Below are positions 18,529 through 27,725 of a stretch of DNA of 48,359 nucleotides, in pieces; the first letter of the stretch is position 1; the number at the start of each line of letters is the position of its first letter. A program made the translations under genes and the position numbers. The DNA comes from Verrucomicrobiia bacterium (GTDB taxonomy: Bacteria; Verrucomicrobiota; Verrucomicrobiia; Verrucomicrobiales; DEV007). The notes below the pieces were generated by a model. The model saw only the letters and a program-made list of their open reading frames with translations. It was not told where the DNA came from and did no database searches. The stretch is taken from the NCBI GenBank assembly GCA_020440025.1, contig JAGROX010000043.1:16859-65217 (forward strand). The letters are read 5' to 3'.

Positions 18529-21500
18529 ATGAATATCCATTTTTGCCTGTTCGGGCGCGCAGCTCTGCCCCACCTTGCGATCGCCATGATGGCCGTGTCG
18601 GCAATGGCCCAGGAGCCACCCGCCGCGCCCCAACCGAAACCCCAAGCTTCCGTAGGCGCCTCCATTGGGGAGAGTGGAGCGGGCCGTATCGTAGTCGAAG
18701 CCCGAGGCGAACTACCGAAACCGGCAGTGTTTTACGCCACCAAGATCGACAACCAGGCGACGGTCTCGGCTGACCAATTGACCTACGAAGCGAAGTTCGA
18801 CGTCGAAATCCTCCAAGGCGGCGCGAAAACTCTGAGTTACTGGTTGAAGGGGTGGGATGAAATCACGGCGGTCGAGGGGCCCTCGGTGAAAGCGTGGTCG
18901 GTGCGGCAGGATGATGAAAAACGTCGCTACCTTGATGTGGAGATCAAGACTCCGGCGCTTGCTCACGAGTTCACCGTTCGCATGAAGACCCGGAAACTGA
19001 AACTGCCGGCCTCGCTCCAGGTGATGAATTTCGCTCCCGCCGGAAAAGAATCGGCCAGCCTTCATCAGGTGGTAGCGCTGAATTATCAAAGCGGTGTGAC
19101 CGGCCGGGTTTCTGAGATCGTTGGGTTCCTCCCGGTCGAAAAGGCGACGGGCCAGCCGGATCGTTTCCAATCCGACATCGGCGGCAAATTCATCCTGAAC
19201 CTCAACCGGGCTGGAGCAGCGTCGGAAGCCGTCGAGCTATCGGGCTTCTCCCTCAATGGCCAGATCGACGACAAACAGGGCACAGGCGTTTTTCAGGTCC
19301 AGGGTACCGCCATCGTTCGCGCGGCTGGGGCGTCCATTGCCATCCTCAAGGGCCGCGCCGCCCTGAGCCGCGTTCCCGCCAGCGCGAACTACCGGATGGA
19401 ACTCGCGGAGGAAGGCGGGGCGCCGGTCTTTCGTCTCGTCTTTCCCGAGCCGGGCGAGTTTCCCGTGTCGATCGACTTCGTGGCGAGCGTGGTGGATTCT
19501 GGCGAAGCCTGGCGACAGATGGATTTCACGGTCGCGGCCAGCGCGGTGGTTCCGATGACCTTGCGTGGACTGAAACCCGAGATCGAGTTTTCCGGCGAAC
19601 CGGCGGCAGTCGTTCCGATTCGCCAAGGAGCCGATTGGCTGGGATTTCTGCCCGCCACGGGCCGGGCCAACTTCACTTGGAAAGCCGCCCGCCAAACGGG
19701 CGAGGGGCGACTCTTTTTCACCACCACCGCCAAGATCGAGGCCCAGATCGGGGCCGGCTTGCTGCGCCAGGATCACCAGATCGACTACCGGATTCTCCAG
19801 GGACAACTTGATGCCCTGTCGATCGATCTGGCCGGCGACGACGGCGAAGTGCTCGAAGTTCAGGGCGCCAACATCACCGCGTGGAAGGTGATCGAAAAAG
19901 AGGGGGGGCGCGTTCTGGAGGTGACGCTGAGCCAGCCGATCACAGACGTCGCTCAGTTGCGGATCCGCACGCAGACGGCGCTCGACGCCTTCCCGGTTCG
20001 GTTGAAGGGGATGCGGCTCACGCCTGAGGGAGCGATCCGGCATTCCGGTTATTTGCGGCTTTCCAATATGGGCTCGGTGCGGCTGGAACCGGCGGGCCTG
20101 ACCGGACTCACCCAACTGGCTCCGGAGCAGTTCCCGGGCGAGGCCTTGTCGGCGAGGCAGGTCTTCGTCTATCGATTCCCCTCGGCGGCCTACGATTTCG
20201 AGATCGCGGCCGATCGGGTGCAGCCGGAAGTGGGCGTGTCCGAATTGGTGCGTTATCAGATCACCGAGACGGATCGCATCATCAGCGCCGACATCGAGCT
20301 CGACATCCGCGAGGCGCCGATTCGGGAGTGGGCCATCGGCATTCCCGAGGATTACTCGGTCGTGGCGGTGACCGGTTCCGGCGTGGCAGACTACATTGTC
20401 GGATCCGACGCTGAAAACGGCCAGCGCAGCTTGAACGTGATCTTTTCCGAGGAGATCGGCGGACGGCAACTGGTGTCAGTGACCATGGAGAAAAACGAAG
20501 TCGCCGCCGCGGGCGACTGGGTGCTGCCACGCTTGGGATTTCCCGACGCCAAATCGATCCGGGGCGACATCGGCGTGGTGGGTGCGCCGGGTTTCCGCAT
20601 CGCCGTCGGAGCGACCGATTTGCTGGTGGAAAAACCGCTCTCCTATTTCCCGAATCCCGTTCCCCATCTCCAACAAGCGTTCCGGATTCGCGAACCCGCC
20701 TGGACGGCGACGATGCGGATCGAACCCCTCGAGAAAAGCGTTCAGGCCGATGTGTTTCACCTCTACTCGCTCAGCGAAGGTACGGCCTACGCCAGCGTGG
20801 TGGTGAACTATTTCGTGACCGGCGCGCCGGTTTCCGAGTGGGAACTCACCGTCCCTGAAGTCATGGGCAACGTGATGGTTGACGGCCAAGACGTGCGGAC
20901 CTGGCGCCAGGATGGCGATACCCTCAAGGTTTCGCTCCATCAACCCGTTATCGGAGCCTACACCCTGCTTGTCACGGCGGAAGAAAAGCTCGGCAGCACG
21001 GGAGGCCAACTGGTGGCGGGGAAGGTGACTCCGCTGGGGGTACAGGGAGAGCGGGGCTACGTTCAAGTGGTCAGCCCGATGCAGGTGAAAGTGACGCCGG
21101 CGACCCGGTCGGACGGCTTGCTCGAACTCGATTCCCTCGAGCTGCCAGCCGAATTCCGCCTGCTCAGCGCAGCGCCTTCGTTGGGCACTTGGCAATACAC
21201 CGAGCGCCCCTTCGAACTGGCGGTCGACGTCGGCTGGTTCGAACCGGGATCGACCTTTTCCCAGGTGGTTGAGTTTTCCGAAGTCTCCAGCCAGGTTTCG
21301 TCCGATGGCGATCTGGTCACCGAGATTCTTTACTATGTGAAAACACGCGGTCTCCCCGCGCTGTCGGTGGAGCTTCCCGATTCGGTCCGGCTCTGGGCGG
21401 TGTCGGTGGCGGGAAATGCGGTGAATGCCAGGCAGTCGGAAAAGGCGACCCTGATTCCTCTGCCCGGGGCGGTCGATCCGAATACTCCGGTCGAAGTCCG

Positions 21501-24500
21501 TTTGCGCTTGGGACGTCCGGCGGTGGATGGAAAGAGTCCGCTGCTGGCGCTGCCCAAGGTGGCGGCTCCGGTGTTGAAAACCGAGTGGCGAATTACCGGC
21601 GATGAATCGCAAGTGCTCGTTCCGGTGGGTGGCAACGTCGATCCGCCCGAGCCTGTGCTGGCGCCATCGGGATTCACCCGACTGGCCCGTCACGGCCTTG
21701 CGGCCCTGAGTGCTATCGTGCTGATGACCTTGACGGGCGGATGGCTCGCGAACTCAATTGTCCGTCGCCATCAGACAATCGGCTTGGTCGCCGTGATTCT
21801 GGCCGTGGGAGTGGCCATCTGGGCGGCCATATTCTCGGCGAATCAAACGGACGCGGTGGCACCCTTGCAACTCAGTCTACCCGTCCTGACCCCGGGAGAG
21901 GGGATCGAGTTGGAGGTCCACACCATGGCGAGTTGGCAAGTCGGTTTGTCGTGGTGGGGTGTCGTCATCGGTCTGGCGGGTATCGCCGCCATCGTCGCGC
22001 CTTTGCTCCGCTTTGATCTTCAGAAACCGCGCCTCATTCAGGTGGCCGGGTTGGTTATGGTCACGGTGGGTTTGCTGCTTCAGAGGGGCAGCGATCCGTG
22101 GTTCTTCGCGGGGGTGGCGGCGATCCTAACGCTGCTCTTGCTTTTGCCCCGGGGACGGGATTGGGTCAAGAACGCCCCGTGTCCCTCGACGGAAACGGCG
22201 TCGGCTGCCGCAATGCTGGCGATCTGCGTTTTGACTCCCGGCATCGCCAATGCCGCCGACTTCGTCCCGTCCGGTTTCTCGGCTGCTCAGGAGATTCGTC
22301 AGACTTGGGAGATTCGCCACGATGAAAAGCGGCTCTTCGCGACCGGAACCATTCAGATCACCGGCACCAGTGGCGACAGCTTCATTTTGCTGAAAGCTCC
22401 CGCCGTCCTGACCCGGTTCGAAGGAGCGGGCCTGAAGGTTTCCAAACAGGAACTTCCCGGCAAGGAGGGGACGGCTTATGTCGTCAGTATTCCGGTCGAC
22501 CCGGCCGTGCCGCCGGCGGATTATCGGGCGACCTTCGAATACCAGCTTCCCATTGGCGAACTGTCCGCCGGGATCGGGCTGCCGACCGGGCTGGCGGCGG
22601 TGCAGGAGGTGGAGGCGAGCTATGATCAGCCCGGTTGGGAATTCGGTAGCGCCTCGGCGGTGCGGGTCGAACCGGGTAGGGACGCCAATCAAAGCGCCGC
22701 CAAGCTCCTGCTGGGACCGATGGCCAAGGCGGTCATCATGCTGAAACCGAAGGCGCGCGATATCACCTCCGAGGTGACGCAATTCTTTGTGGAGGCCTCA
22801 AATCTCTACCTGCCCGGTCCCGGCGTGCTCGATGGTCGTCACCGGATTCAGGTGCGGCCTTCCCAGGGCGTGGTCGACAAGATTTCGATTAGGGTGCCGG
22901 TCGGATTGACCGTCAGCGAAGTGACGGGGCCGGTCGGCTCCTGGCAGTTTGATGCCGAGACCGGCGCTTTGGCGCTCAACATCGAGCCCGCTCAATCGAA
23001 GGCCTTTGTCCTACAGGTCGACACCCAGCGAGGACTCGATCCGTTGCCCGTCGATATCGATCTGGCACCCATCCGGGTCGGCGACGCCTCTGGCGAGGTC
23101 GGACTGGTTGGGCTGGCCTTCGGACCTGATGCTCAGCCGGAGAAAGTCGAAGCCACCGAGATGTCGGCGGTGAATCTCGGTGATTTCGATGCCTCGATGC
23201 TTCCCGACGATCAGACCGTGCTGCATCGGGTGTTTCGCTATGGAGCGGAAGGCGGAAAGCTCAATGTCCGCGTCGCCCCGGTGGCGCCCGAGGTTCGGGT
23301 GACCAGTCGGCAGGTTCTTTCCCTCGGCGATGAACGAGTCGTGCTGGGAATCAATTGCACGGCGGAGATCACCCGGGCCGGCTTGTTCCAGCTCAGTTTT
23401 CCGCTGCCCGATGGGATGGAGGTCGAGTCGCTCACCGGCGCCGCGCTGCATCACTGGTCCGAGCTGAGCGAAAACGGTCAGCGGCAGATCGTGCTTCATC
23501 TCAACGGAAAGACGATTGGATCCCAGTCCTTCGCCATTTCACTGGCCGGTCTCGCTCCGCCCGAGGCGGGCGATTGGGAGATTCCCCGGTTTGCCTTGAA
23601 CGAGGCGACCCGCCAGACCGGCGACTTGGTGGTTCGGCCGACCACCGGGATTCGGCTGCAATCCGTGACGCGCCAGAATCTCTCCGAGATGGATCCCCGC
23701 CAGCTCGGTGGCGAGGCCCAGGGCGCCTTGGCGTTCCGCCTGTTGCAGCGCGACTGGAGCCTGACGCTCGGAGTTGAGAAACTGGAACCGTGGATCACCG
23801 GTCAGGCGCTTCACAATGTGACCCTCCGCGAGGGCCAGACCCGCGGTTCGATCACCGCCATTCTCAACGTGCAGAACGCCTCGATTCGCAGCCTGCCGAT
23901 CTGGCTGCCCATCACCGATCCGGACGAGATCAAAACCCTGCGGGCCGGTGGAAAGGCCGTCAGCGATCTAGTCCGGACCGCTCCGGATTCGGATGTCTGG
24001 GAAATTCAGTTCAAACGCCGCGTCGTCGGCGACGTCGAGGTTCACATCGACTACGAGCGACGGGGCGATCGGGAAAACGACATCGAGACACTGCTGCCGG
24101 CGGAGTTTCCCTCCGTCCGCCAGTTGACCTATCACTTCGGGGTTCGGACCAGCGGACGGCTGGAGTTGGAGACGGGCACCTTGCCCGCCGGTTGGCAGCG
24201 GGCCGAGTGGAACGCCGTTCCTTCCAGTTTGCGCGACGCCGGCGGATTTGCGGCGGCCCCGGCCCTGACCCTGCGGGCCACGACGCCCGAAGAGGGAGCC
24301 GAGGTCATCGCCCGGCGTCATTCCCTGGCGGAATCGCTCAAGCTGCGGGTCGCCAATGGAAACCTGACGACTGTCCTGTCACCAATGGGCGACGAACTGA
24401 CCGCGGTTGATCTCACCATGCAGGTGGTGCAGCGAAGCGGCCTCATCGTGGGTTTGCCGGCCGGTGGAGAGTTGTTCAGCATTTTCGTCAACGGCGAAAG

Positions 24501-25416
24501 CGTTCATTCGGTTCGCCAGGGGGATGCCTGGCAGTTTTACATTCTGCCCGGAGTTGATGAGCGAACCGCAAGCGTGCGTCTGGTTTACCTGGTGCCTCGC
24601 GATCAACTGAGTCGACTGTCGCTGGTCAGTCCGCAGCTCAACATTCCCTTGGAAAACATCACTTGGCGGGTCATCGCGCCGAAGGGATTCGAATTGATCG
24701 ACGAAGAGGGCGATCTCGAGCGGAAGTCCGGTGAGTTTTTGCAACCCTTCGATCGGGCGAGTTACCTGAACAAGGCCCGAGGCAAGCGCCAGGAGCAGGC
24801 CCAGCAGGCAGTCCAACTGCTGGAGCAGGCCAATCAGATGCTCCAGGACGGCGACAACACCCGGGCCGGATGGGCCTTGAACAGCGTGGCCAATCAATAC
24901 GCCCTCGACGCGGCCTCCAACGAGGATGCCCGGGTTCAGTTGGAAAACTTGCAGACCCAGCAGGCCATCGTCGGTCTCAACACTAGGCGGCAGCGTCTTC
25001 TGCTCGATCACGCGGTCGAGGACTCCGATTTTGCTGAAAACGATCAGGTCCGCCAAGGAGCTGCCGCCAACCCGGTGCTGCAACGCGGTGCCATGAACTA
25101 CCGCCCGGAGGAGCTCGTTCAGTTGCTCCAGGGCAACACCAACGAGGACAACCTTGTGCTCCAGCAGATCGCCGGACGCATCGTTCGCCAGTTGCGCGCC
25201 ACGGAGGCGGCGCCCCAGGCCATGACCATCACCCTGCCGGAAGAGGGAATCGTGTACACCTTCCAACGCGCCGTCCAAGTGGCGGAGAACGCGCCGCTGT
25301 CCCTCGCGCTTCGTTTTGCGCCGACCCACGGCATTCCGATGGGCCGGGTGATTCTCTTGCTGATTCTCATCGCGGCTTTGGCGGGAGGCATTGTCTTCAA
25401 GTTTCGGCGGGCGTGA
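18529..25416 (+). CDS. Giant (2295-aa) exported multi-pass membrane protein of unknown function
   Basis: No known family is recognised. A signal peptide (about 1-27, ending AMA) leads into about 1,025 residues of beta-rich, Ig-like or adhesin-like sequence. Five hydrophobic segments follow at about 1056-1075, 1083-1104, 1137-1160, 1170-1184 and 1190-1206. A stretch at about 1224-1245 (AAAMLAICVLTPGIANA) looks like a second signal peptide. A second beta-rich half of about 800 residues comes next, then a helical, Gln-rich coiled-coil part (about 2080-2170). A final membrane helix (about 2272-2292) and a short basic tail close the protein. The gene follows the VWA gene by 52 bases on the same strand. 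It looks like two exported proteins joined end to end, with both beta-rich halves outside the cytoplasm. A role as the sensor or structural partner of the sigma/VWA module is a guess. Confidence 0.8.
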   Translation: MNIHFCLFGRAALPHLAIAMMAVSAMAQEPPAAPQPKPQASVGASIGESGAGRIVVEARGELPKPAVFYATKIDNQATVSADQLTYEAKFDVEILQGGAKTLSYWLKGWDEITAVEGPSVKAWSVRQDDEKRRYLDVEIKTPALAHEFTVRMKTRKLKLPASLQVMNFAPAGKESASLHQVVALNYQSGVTGRVSEIVGFLPVEKATGQPDRFQSDIGGKFILNLNRAGAASEAVELSGFSLNGQIDDKQGTGVFQVQGTAIVRAAGASIAILKGRAALSRVPASANYRMELAEEGGAPVFRLVFPEPGEFPVSIDFVASVVDSGEAWRQMDFTVAASAVVPMTLRGLKPEIEFSGEPAAVVPIRQGADWLGFLPATGRANFTWKAARQTGEGRLFFTTTAKIEAQIGAGLLRQDHQIDYRILQGQLDALSIDLAGDDGEVLEVQGANITAWKVIEKEGGRVLEVTLSQPITDVAQLRIRTQTALDAFPVRLKGMRLTPEGAIRHSGYLRLSNMGSVRLEPAGLTGLTQLAPEQFPGEALSARQVFVYRFPSAAYDFEIAADRVQPEVGVSELVRYQITETDRIISADIELDIREAPIREWAIGIPEDYSVVAVTGSGVADYIVGSDAENGQRSLNVIFSEEIGGRQLVSVTMEKNEVAAAGDWVLPRLGFPDAKSIRGDIGVVGAPGFRIAVGATDLLVEKPLSYFPNPVPHLQQAFRIREPAWTATMRIEPLEKSVQADVFHLYSLSEGTAYASVVVNYFVTGAPVSEWELTVPEVMGNVMVDGQDVRTWRQDGDTLKVSLHQPVIGAYTLLVTAEEKLGSTGGQLVAGKVTPLGVQGERGYVQVVSPMQVKVTPATRSDGLLELDSLELPAEFRLLSAAPSLGTWQYTERPFELAVDVGWFEPGSTFSQVVEFSEVSSQVSSDGDLVTEILYYVKTRGLPALSVELPDSVRLWAVSVAGNAVNARQSEKATLIPLPGAVDPNTPVEVRLRLGRPAVDGKSPLLALPKVAAPVLKTEWRITGDESQVLVPVGGNVDPPEPVLAPSGFTRLARHGLAALSAIVLMTLTGGWLANSIVRRHQTIGLVAVILAVGVAIWAAIFSANQTDAVAPLQLSLPVLTPGEGIELEVHTMASWQVGLSWWGVVIGLAGIAAIVAPLLRFDLQKPRLIQVAGLVMVTVGLLLQRGSDPWFFAGVAAILTLLLLLPRGRDWVKNAPCPSTETASAAAMLAICVLTPGIANAADFVPSGFSAAQEIRQTWEIRHDEKRLFATGTIQITGTSGDSFILLKAPAVLTRFEGAGLKVSKQELPGKEGTAYVVSIPVDPAVPPADYRATFEYQLPIGELSAGIGLPTGLAAVQEVEASYDQPGWEFGSASAVRVEPGRDANQSAAKLLLGPMAKAVIMLKPKARDITSEVTQFFVEASNLYLPGPGVLDGRHRIQVRPSQGVVDKISIRVPVGLTVSEVTGPVGSWQFDAETGALALNIEPAQSKAFVLQVDTQRGLDPLPVDIDLAPIRVGDASGEVGLVGLAFGPDAQPEKVEATEMSAVNLGDFDASMLPDDQTVLHRVFRYGAEGGKLNVRVAPVAPEVRVTSRQVLSLGDERVVLGINCTAEITRAGLFQLSFPLPDGMEVESLTGAALHHWSELSENGQRQIVLHLNGKTIGSQSFAISLAGLAPPEAGDWEIPRFALNEATRQTGDLVVRPTTGIRLQSVTRQNLSEMDPRQLGGEAQGALAFRLLQRDWSLTLGVEKLEPWITGQALHNVTLREGQTRGSITAILNVQNASIRSLPIWLPITDPDEIKTLRAGGKAVSDLVRTAPDSDVWEIQFKRRVVGDVEVHIDYERRGDRENDIETLLPAEFPSVRQLTYHFGVRTSGRLELETGTLPAGWQRAEWNAVPSSLRDAGGFAAAPALTLRATTPEEGAEVIARRHSLAESLKLRVANGNLTTVLSPMGDELTAVDLTMQVVQRSGLIVGLPAGGELFSIFVNGESVHSVRQGDAWQFYILPGVDERTASVRLVYLVPRDQLSRLSLVSPQLNIPLENITWRVIAPKGFELIDEEGDLERKSGEFLQPFDRASYLNKARGKRQEQAQQAVQLLEQANQMLQDGDNTRAGWALNSVANQYALDAASNEDARVQLENLQTQQAIVGLNTRRQRLLLDHAVEDSDFAENDQVRQGAAANPVLQRGAMNYRPEELVQLLQGNTNEDNLVLQQIAGRIVRQLRATEAAPQAMTITLPEEGIVYTFQRAVQVAENAPLSLALRFAPTHGIPMGRVILLLILIAALAGGIVFKFRRA

Positions 25417-25464
25417 TGGACTGTTTGAAGATGCGGAACCCTGAATCCGCGTTTACACAAACGG

Positions 25465-26220
25465 ATGCATCCCAAACCCCGATTCGAGGAACTCGACTTC
25501 CGGAAGACGCCGCTGGGCGACCTGAGTCTTCGTCGGCGCACGATCTTGGCGCTCGACAATCTTGAGGTCCACGAGATCATCCTCGGCGACGCCTACCTCA
25601 TGTCGAGTCTCTTCACGGTGGTGGAGATCGCTCTGGCGAATTTGGGGCTGGCCGCGACGATGGCCGCCTTTCCCGAGGAATCGCACCTCGATGTCGTGGT
25701 CGGAGGTCTTGGCCTGGGCTACACCGCGCGGGCCGCGTTGGAGAATCCCAAAGTGGGTTCGCTGAAGGTGGTGGATTATCTCGAAGCGGTTATCGAATGG
25801 CATGAGCAGGGACTTGTTCCACTCGGCCCGGGGCTCACGGGCGACCCGCGATGCCAGTTCGTGCATGGCGACTTTTTTGAGCGTGCTCTCGCGGGAATCA
25901 CCGAGTCGGGATTCGATCCCGCGGATTCGGAGAAAAAGTTTCATGCTGTGCTTCTCGACATCGATCATTCCCCGTCGAATCTCCTGCACGAAAGGCATGC
26001 CACTTTTTACCAAGCCGAGGGGCTCCAAAAACTGGCGGCAAAGATTCATCCCGGCGGCGTCTTCGCTCTGTGGTCGGACGACCCACCGGAGGCGGGATTC
26101 ATGACCGCGCTCGAGCAGGTTTTTGACTCCTGCGAATCCCACGTGGTCACTTTTCACAATCCACTTCAAGACTGCGAATCGGCCAGCACGGTCTATGTGG
26201 CCAGAACCAAGACTGGTTGA
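25465..26220 (+). CDS. Spermidine-synthase-like protein (methyltransferase fold)
   Basis: This is a 251-aa cytoplasmic Rossmann-fold protein. The nucleotide-binding glycine loop is VVVGGLGLGYTARAAL (about residues 77-92), followed by an acidic strand end (VVDYLEAVIEW, about 102). The segment HAVLLDIDHSPSNLL (about 160) holds the acidic catalytic-loop position of spermidine synthases. Later, KIHPGGVFALWSDDPPE is typical of this group. Related proteins transfer aminopropyl or methyl groups from decarboxylated or ordinary S-adenosylmethionine. Stand-alone homologues are often of unknown substrate. It sits 48 bases after the giant protein gene and could be cotranscribed, but nothing ties it functionally. 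Confidence 0.7.
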   Translation: MHPKPRFEELDFRKTPLGDLSLRRRTILALDNLEVHEIILGDAYLMSSLFTVVEIALANLGLAATMAAFPEESHLDVVVGGLGLGYTARAALENPKVGSLKVVDYLEAVIEWHEQGLVPLGPGLTGDPRCQFVHGDFFERALAGITESGFDPADSEKKFHAVLLDIDHSPSNLLHERHATFYQAEGLQKLAAKIHPGGVFALWSDDPPEAGFMTALEQVFDSCESHVVTFHNPLQDCESASTVYVARTKTG

Positions 26221-26289
26221 TTCGTCCTAACGCGAATCCGGCAGGTTGCGAATTGCCAAGGGATTCGGGCTTTGGCATTTTTTCTCGAA

Positions 26290-27678
26290 ATGCTCAGGAT
26301 CTTTGGCCCTCGTGAATCCGGAAGTCGTTCGTCGTCATTTTGCGACGGTATCAGTCGGCGCAACTTCCTCAAGGTGGGCGGACTCGCCGGGACCGCGACC
26401 GGATTGGGGCTCTCGCTTCCGGAGTTGCTGTCGCTCGAAGCCCAGGCGGGAATTCGAAACTCCCACAAGTCGGTCATTTTGATCTACCTGGTCGGCGGTC
26501 CGCCGCATCAGGACATGTTCGATCTGAAACCGGATGCGCCGTCCGAGTTTTCCGGCCCGCATAGGCCCATCGGAACCAATGTGGATGGGATAGAGATTTG
26601 TGAGCTCTTTCCCCAGATGGCGAAGCGGATGGACAAGTTTGCCATCATTCGTTCCCTTGTCGGGGCCCAGGGTGGGCACGATGCCTTTCAATGTTACACC
26701 GGACGCAAGCCGCAGGATACGCCGGCTCCGGCGGGAGGGTTCGCGCCTTTCGGCAGTGTGGTGAGTGCCGTGCAGGGACCGGTTCATCAGGACGCGCCGC
26801 CCTTTGTGAGCCTGTGCTATGAATGCACGCATGGTCCCTACAACGAGCCTCGACCCGGGATGCTCGGGGTGAAACAGTCATCCTTTCGTCCGATGGGGCC
26901 GACTCGAGCCGACATGGCGCTGCAGGGGATCACGCTGGATCGATTGCAGGATCGATCCAAACTGCTGCAGAGCGTGGATCGCTTTCGACGCGAGGCCGAT
27001 GGCAGCGGGATGATGGAGGGGCTCGACAATTTCAATCAGCAGGCGATGGGCATTCTGACCTCGTCAAAGCTGGGGGAAGCTCTGGATCTCTCCAAAGAGG
27101 ATCCCAAGATCGTGGCTCGCTATGGGACCGGTGATGACGTCAAACGCATCGACGGAAATGGTGCCCCGCGCGTCCCTCAGAGTTTTCTCGTTGCTCGCCG
27201 CCTCGTCGAGGCTGGTGCCCGCGTGGTCACGGTCAACTATAGCAAGTGGGATTGGCACGGCGGAAAAGGGAACGAGATCTTCAAACGCGAACACGAGGAT
27301 TTCCCCATCTTTGATCAAGCCATCACCGCTCTGGTCGACGACCTTCATGATCGCGGTCTCGACAAGGACACCACGGTACTGGTCTGGGGAGAATTTGGCC
27401 GCACTCCGAAAATCAGTGCCCAGGTTGGACGCGATCACTGGCCTCGTGTGGCCATGGCCCTGATGGCTGGTGGTGGGATGAAAACCGGGCAAGTCATCGG
27501 CGCGACGGATCGACTCGGAGGGGAGGCCATCGATCGACCCGTGACCTTCGCCGAGGTCTTTGCGACGCTTTATCACAATCTCGGGATCGACGTGGCCAGC
27601 ACCACGGTCAACGACCTGGCCGGTCGTCCCCAGTATCTCGTGGAAGGAAACGCCAAGCCAATCGCCGAGCTGATTTGA
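26290..27678 (+). CDS. DUF1501 domain-containing Tat-exported protein
   Basis: This 462-aa protein has a twin-arginine signal (SRRNFLKVGGLAGTATGLGL). The body is typical of DUF1501: SVILIYLVGGPPHQDMFDLKPDAP (about 60-85), FAIIRSLVGAQGGHDAFQ, NYSKWDWHG, VLVWGEFGRTPKIS, and the RDHWPRVAMALMAGGGM loop. The fold is related to the alkaline phosphatase/sulfatase superfamily. In Planctomycetes and Verrucomicrobia these proteins are usually paired with PSD1 cytochrome proteins, but no PSD1 gene is adjacent here. Their function is unknown. ATG 26290 is preferred over TTG 26272. A hairpin of the GGTCGGCGA-loop family follows the stop by 8 bases. Confidence 0.9.
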   Translation: MLRIFGPRESGSRSSSFCDGISRRNFLKVGGLAGTATGLGLSLPELLSLEAQAGIRNSHKSVILIYLVGGPPHQDMFDLKPDAPSEFSGPHRPIGTNVDGIEICELFPQMAKRMDKFAIIRSLVGAQGGHDAFQCYTGRKPQDTPAPAGGFAPFGSVVSAVQGPVHQDAPPFVSLCYECTHGPYNEPRPGMLGVKQSSFRPMGPTRADMALQGITLDRLQDRSKLLQSVDRFRREADGSGMMEGLDNFNQQAMGILTSSKLGEALDLSKEDPKIVARYGTGDDVKRIDGNGAPRVPQSFLVARRLVEAGARVVTVNYSKWDWHGGKGNEIFKREHEDFPIFDQAITALVDDLHDRGLDKDTTVLVWGEFGRTPKISAQVGRDHWPRVAMALMAGGGMKTGQVIGATDRLGGEAIDRPVTFAEVFATLYHNLGIDVASTTVNDLAGRPQYLVEGNAKPIAELI

Positions 27679-27686
27679 ATGAATTC

Positions 27687-27717
27687 AACAGGGTTGGGTC
27701 GGCGATGGTACCCTGTT
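27687..27717. repeat. Hairpin repeat, copy 2 (GGTCGGCGA loop family)
   Basis: Arms AACAGGGT (27687-27694) and ACCCTGTT (27710-27717) enclose a 15-base loop that contains GGTCGGCGA. The left arm is preceded by ATTC as in copy 1. It sits between two convergent genes, 8 bases after the DUF1501 stop and 8 bases before the stop of the minus-strand gene. There is no T-run, so it is not an ordinary intrinsic terminator. Confidence 0.85.
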
Positions 27718-27725
27718 AGGTCGCG

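Noticed and set aside
19237-20469. 410-codon minus-strand open frame (and a similar one at 20476-21693)
   Set aside because: Both are antisense to the giant protein gene in GC-rich DNA where long shadow frames are common; composition is Arg/His/Gly-rich and not protein-like.
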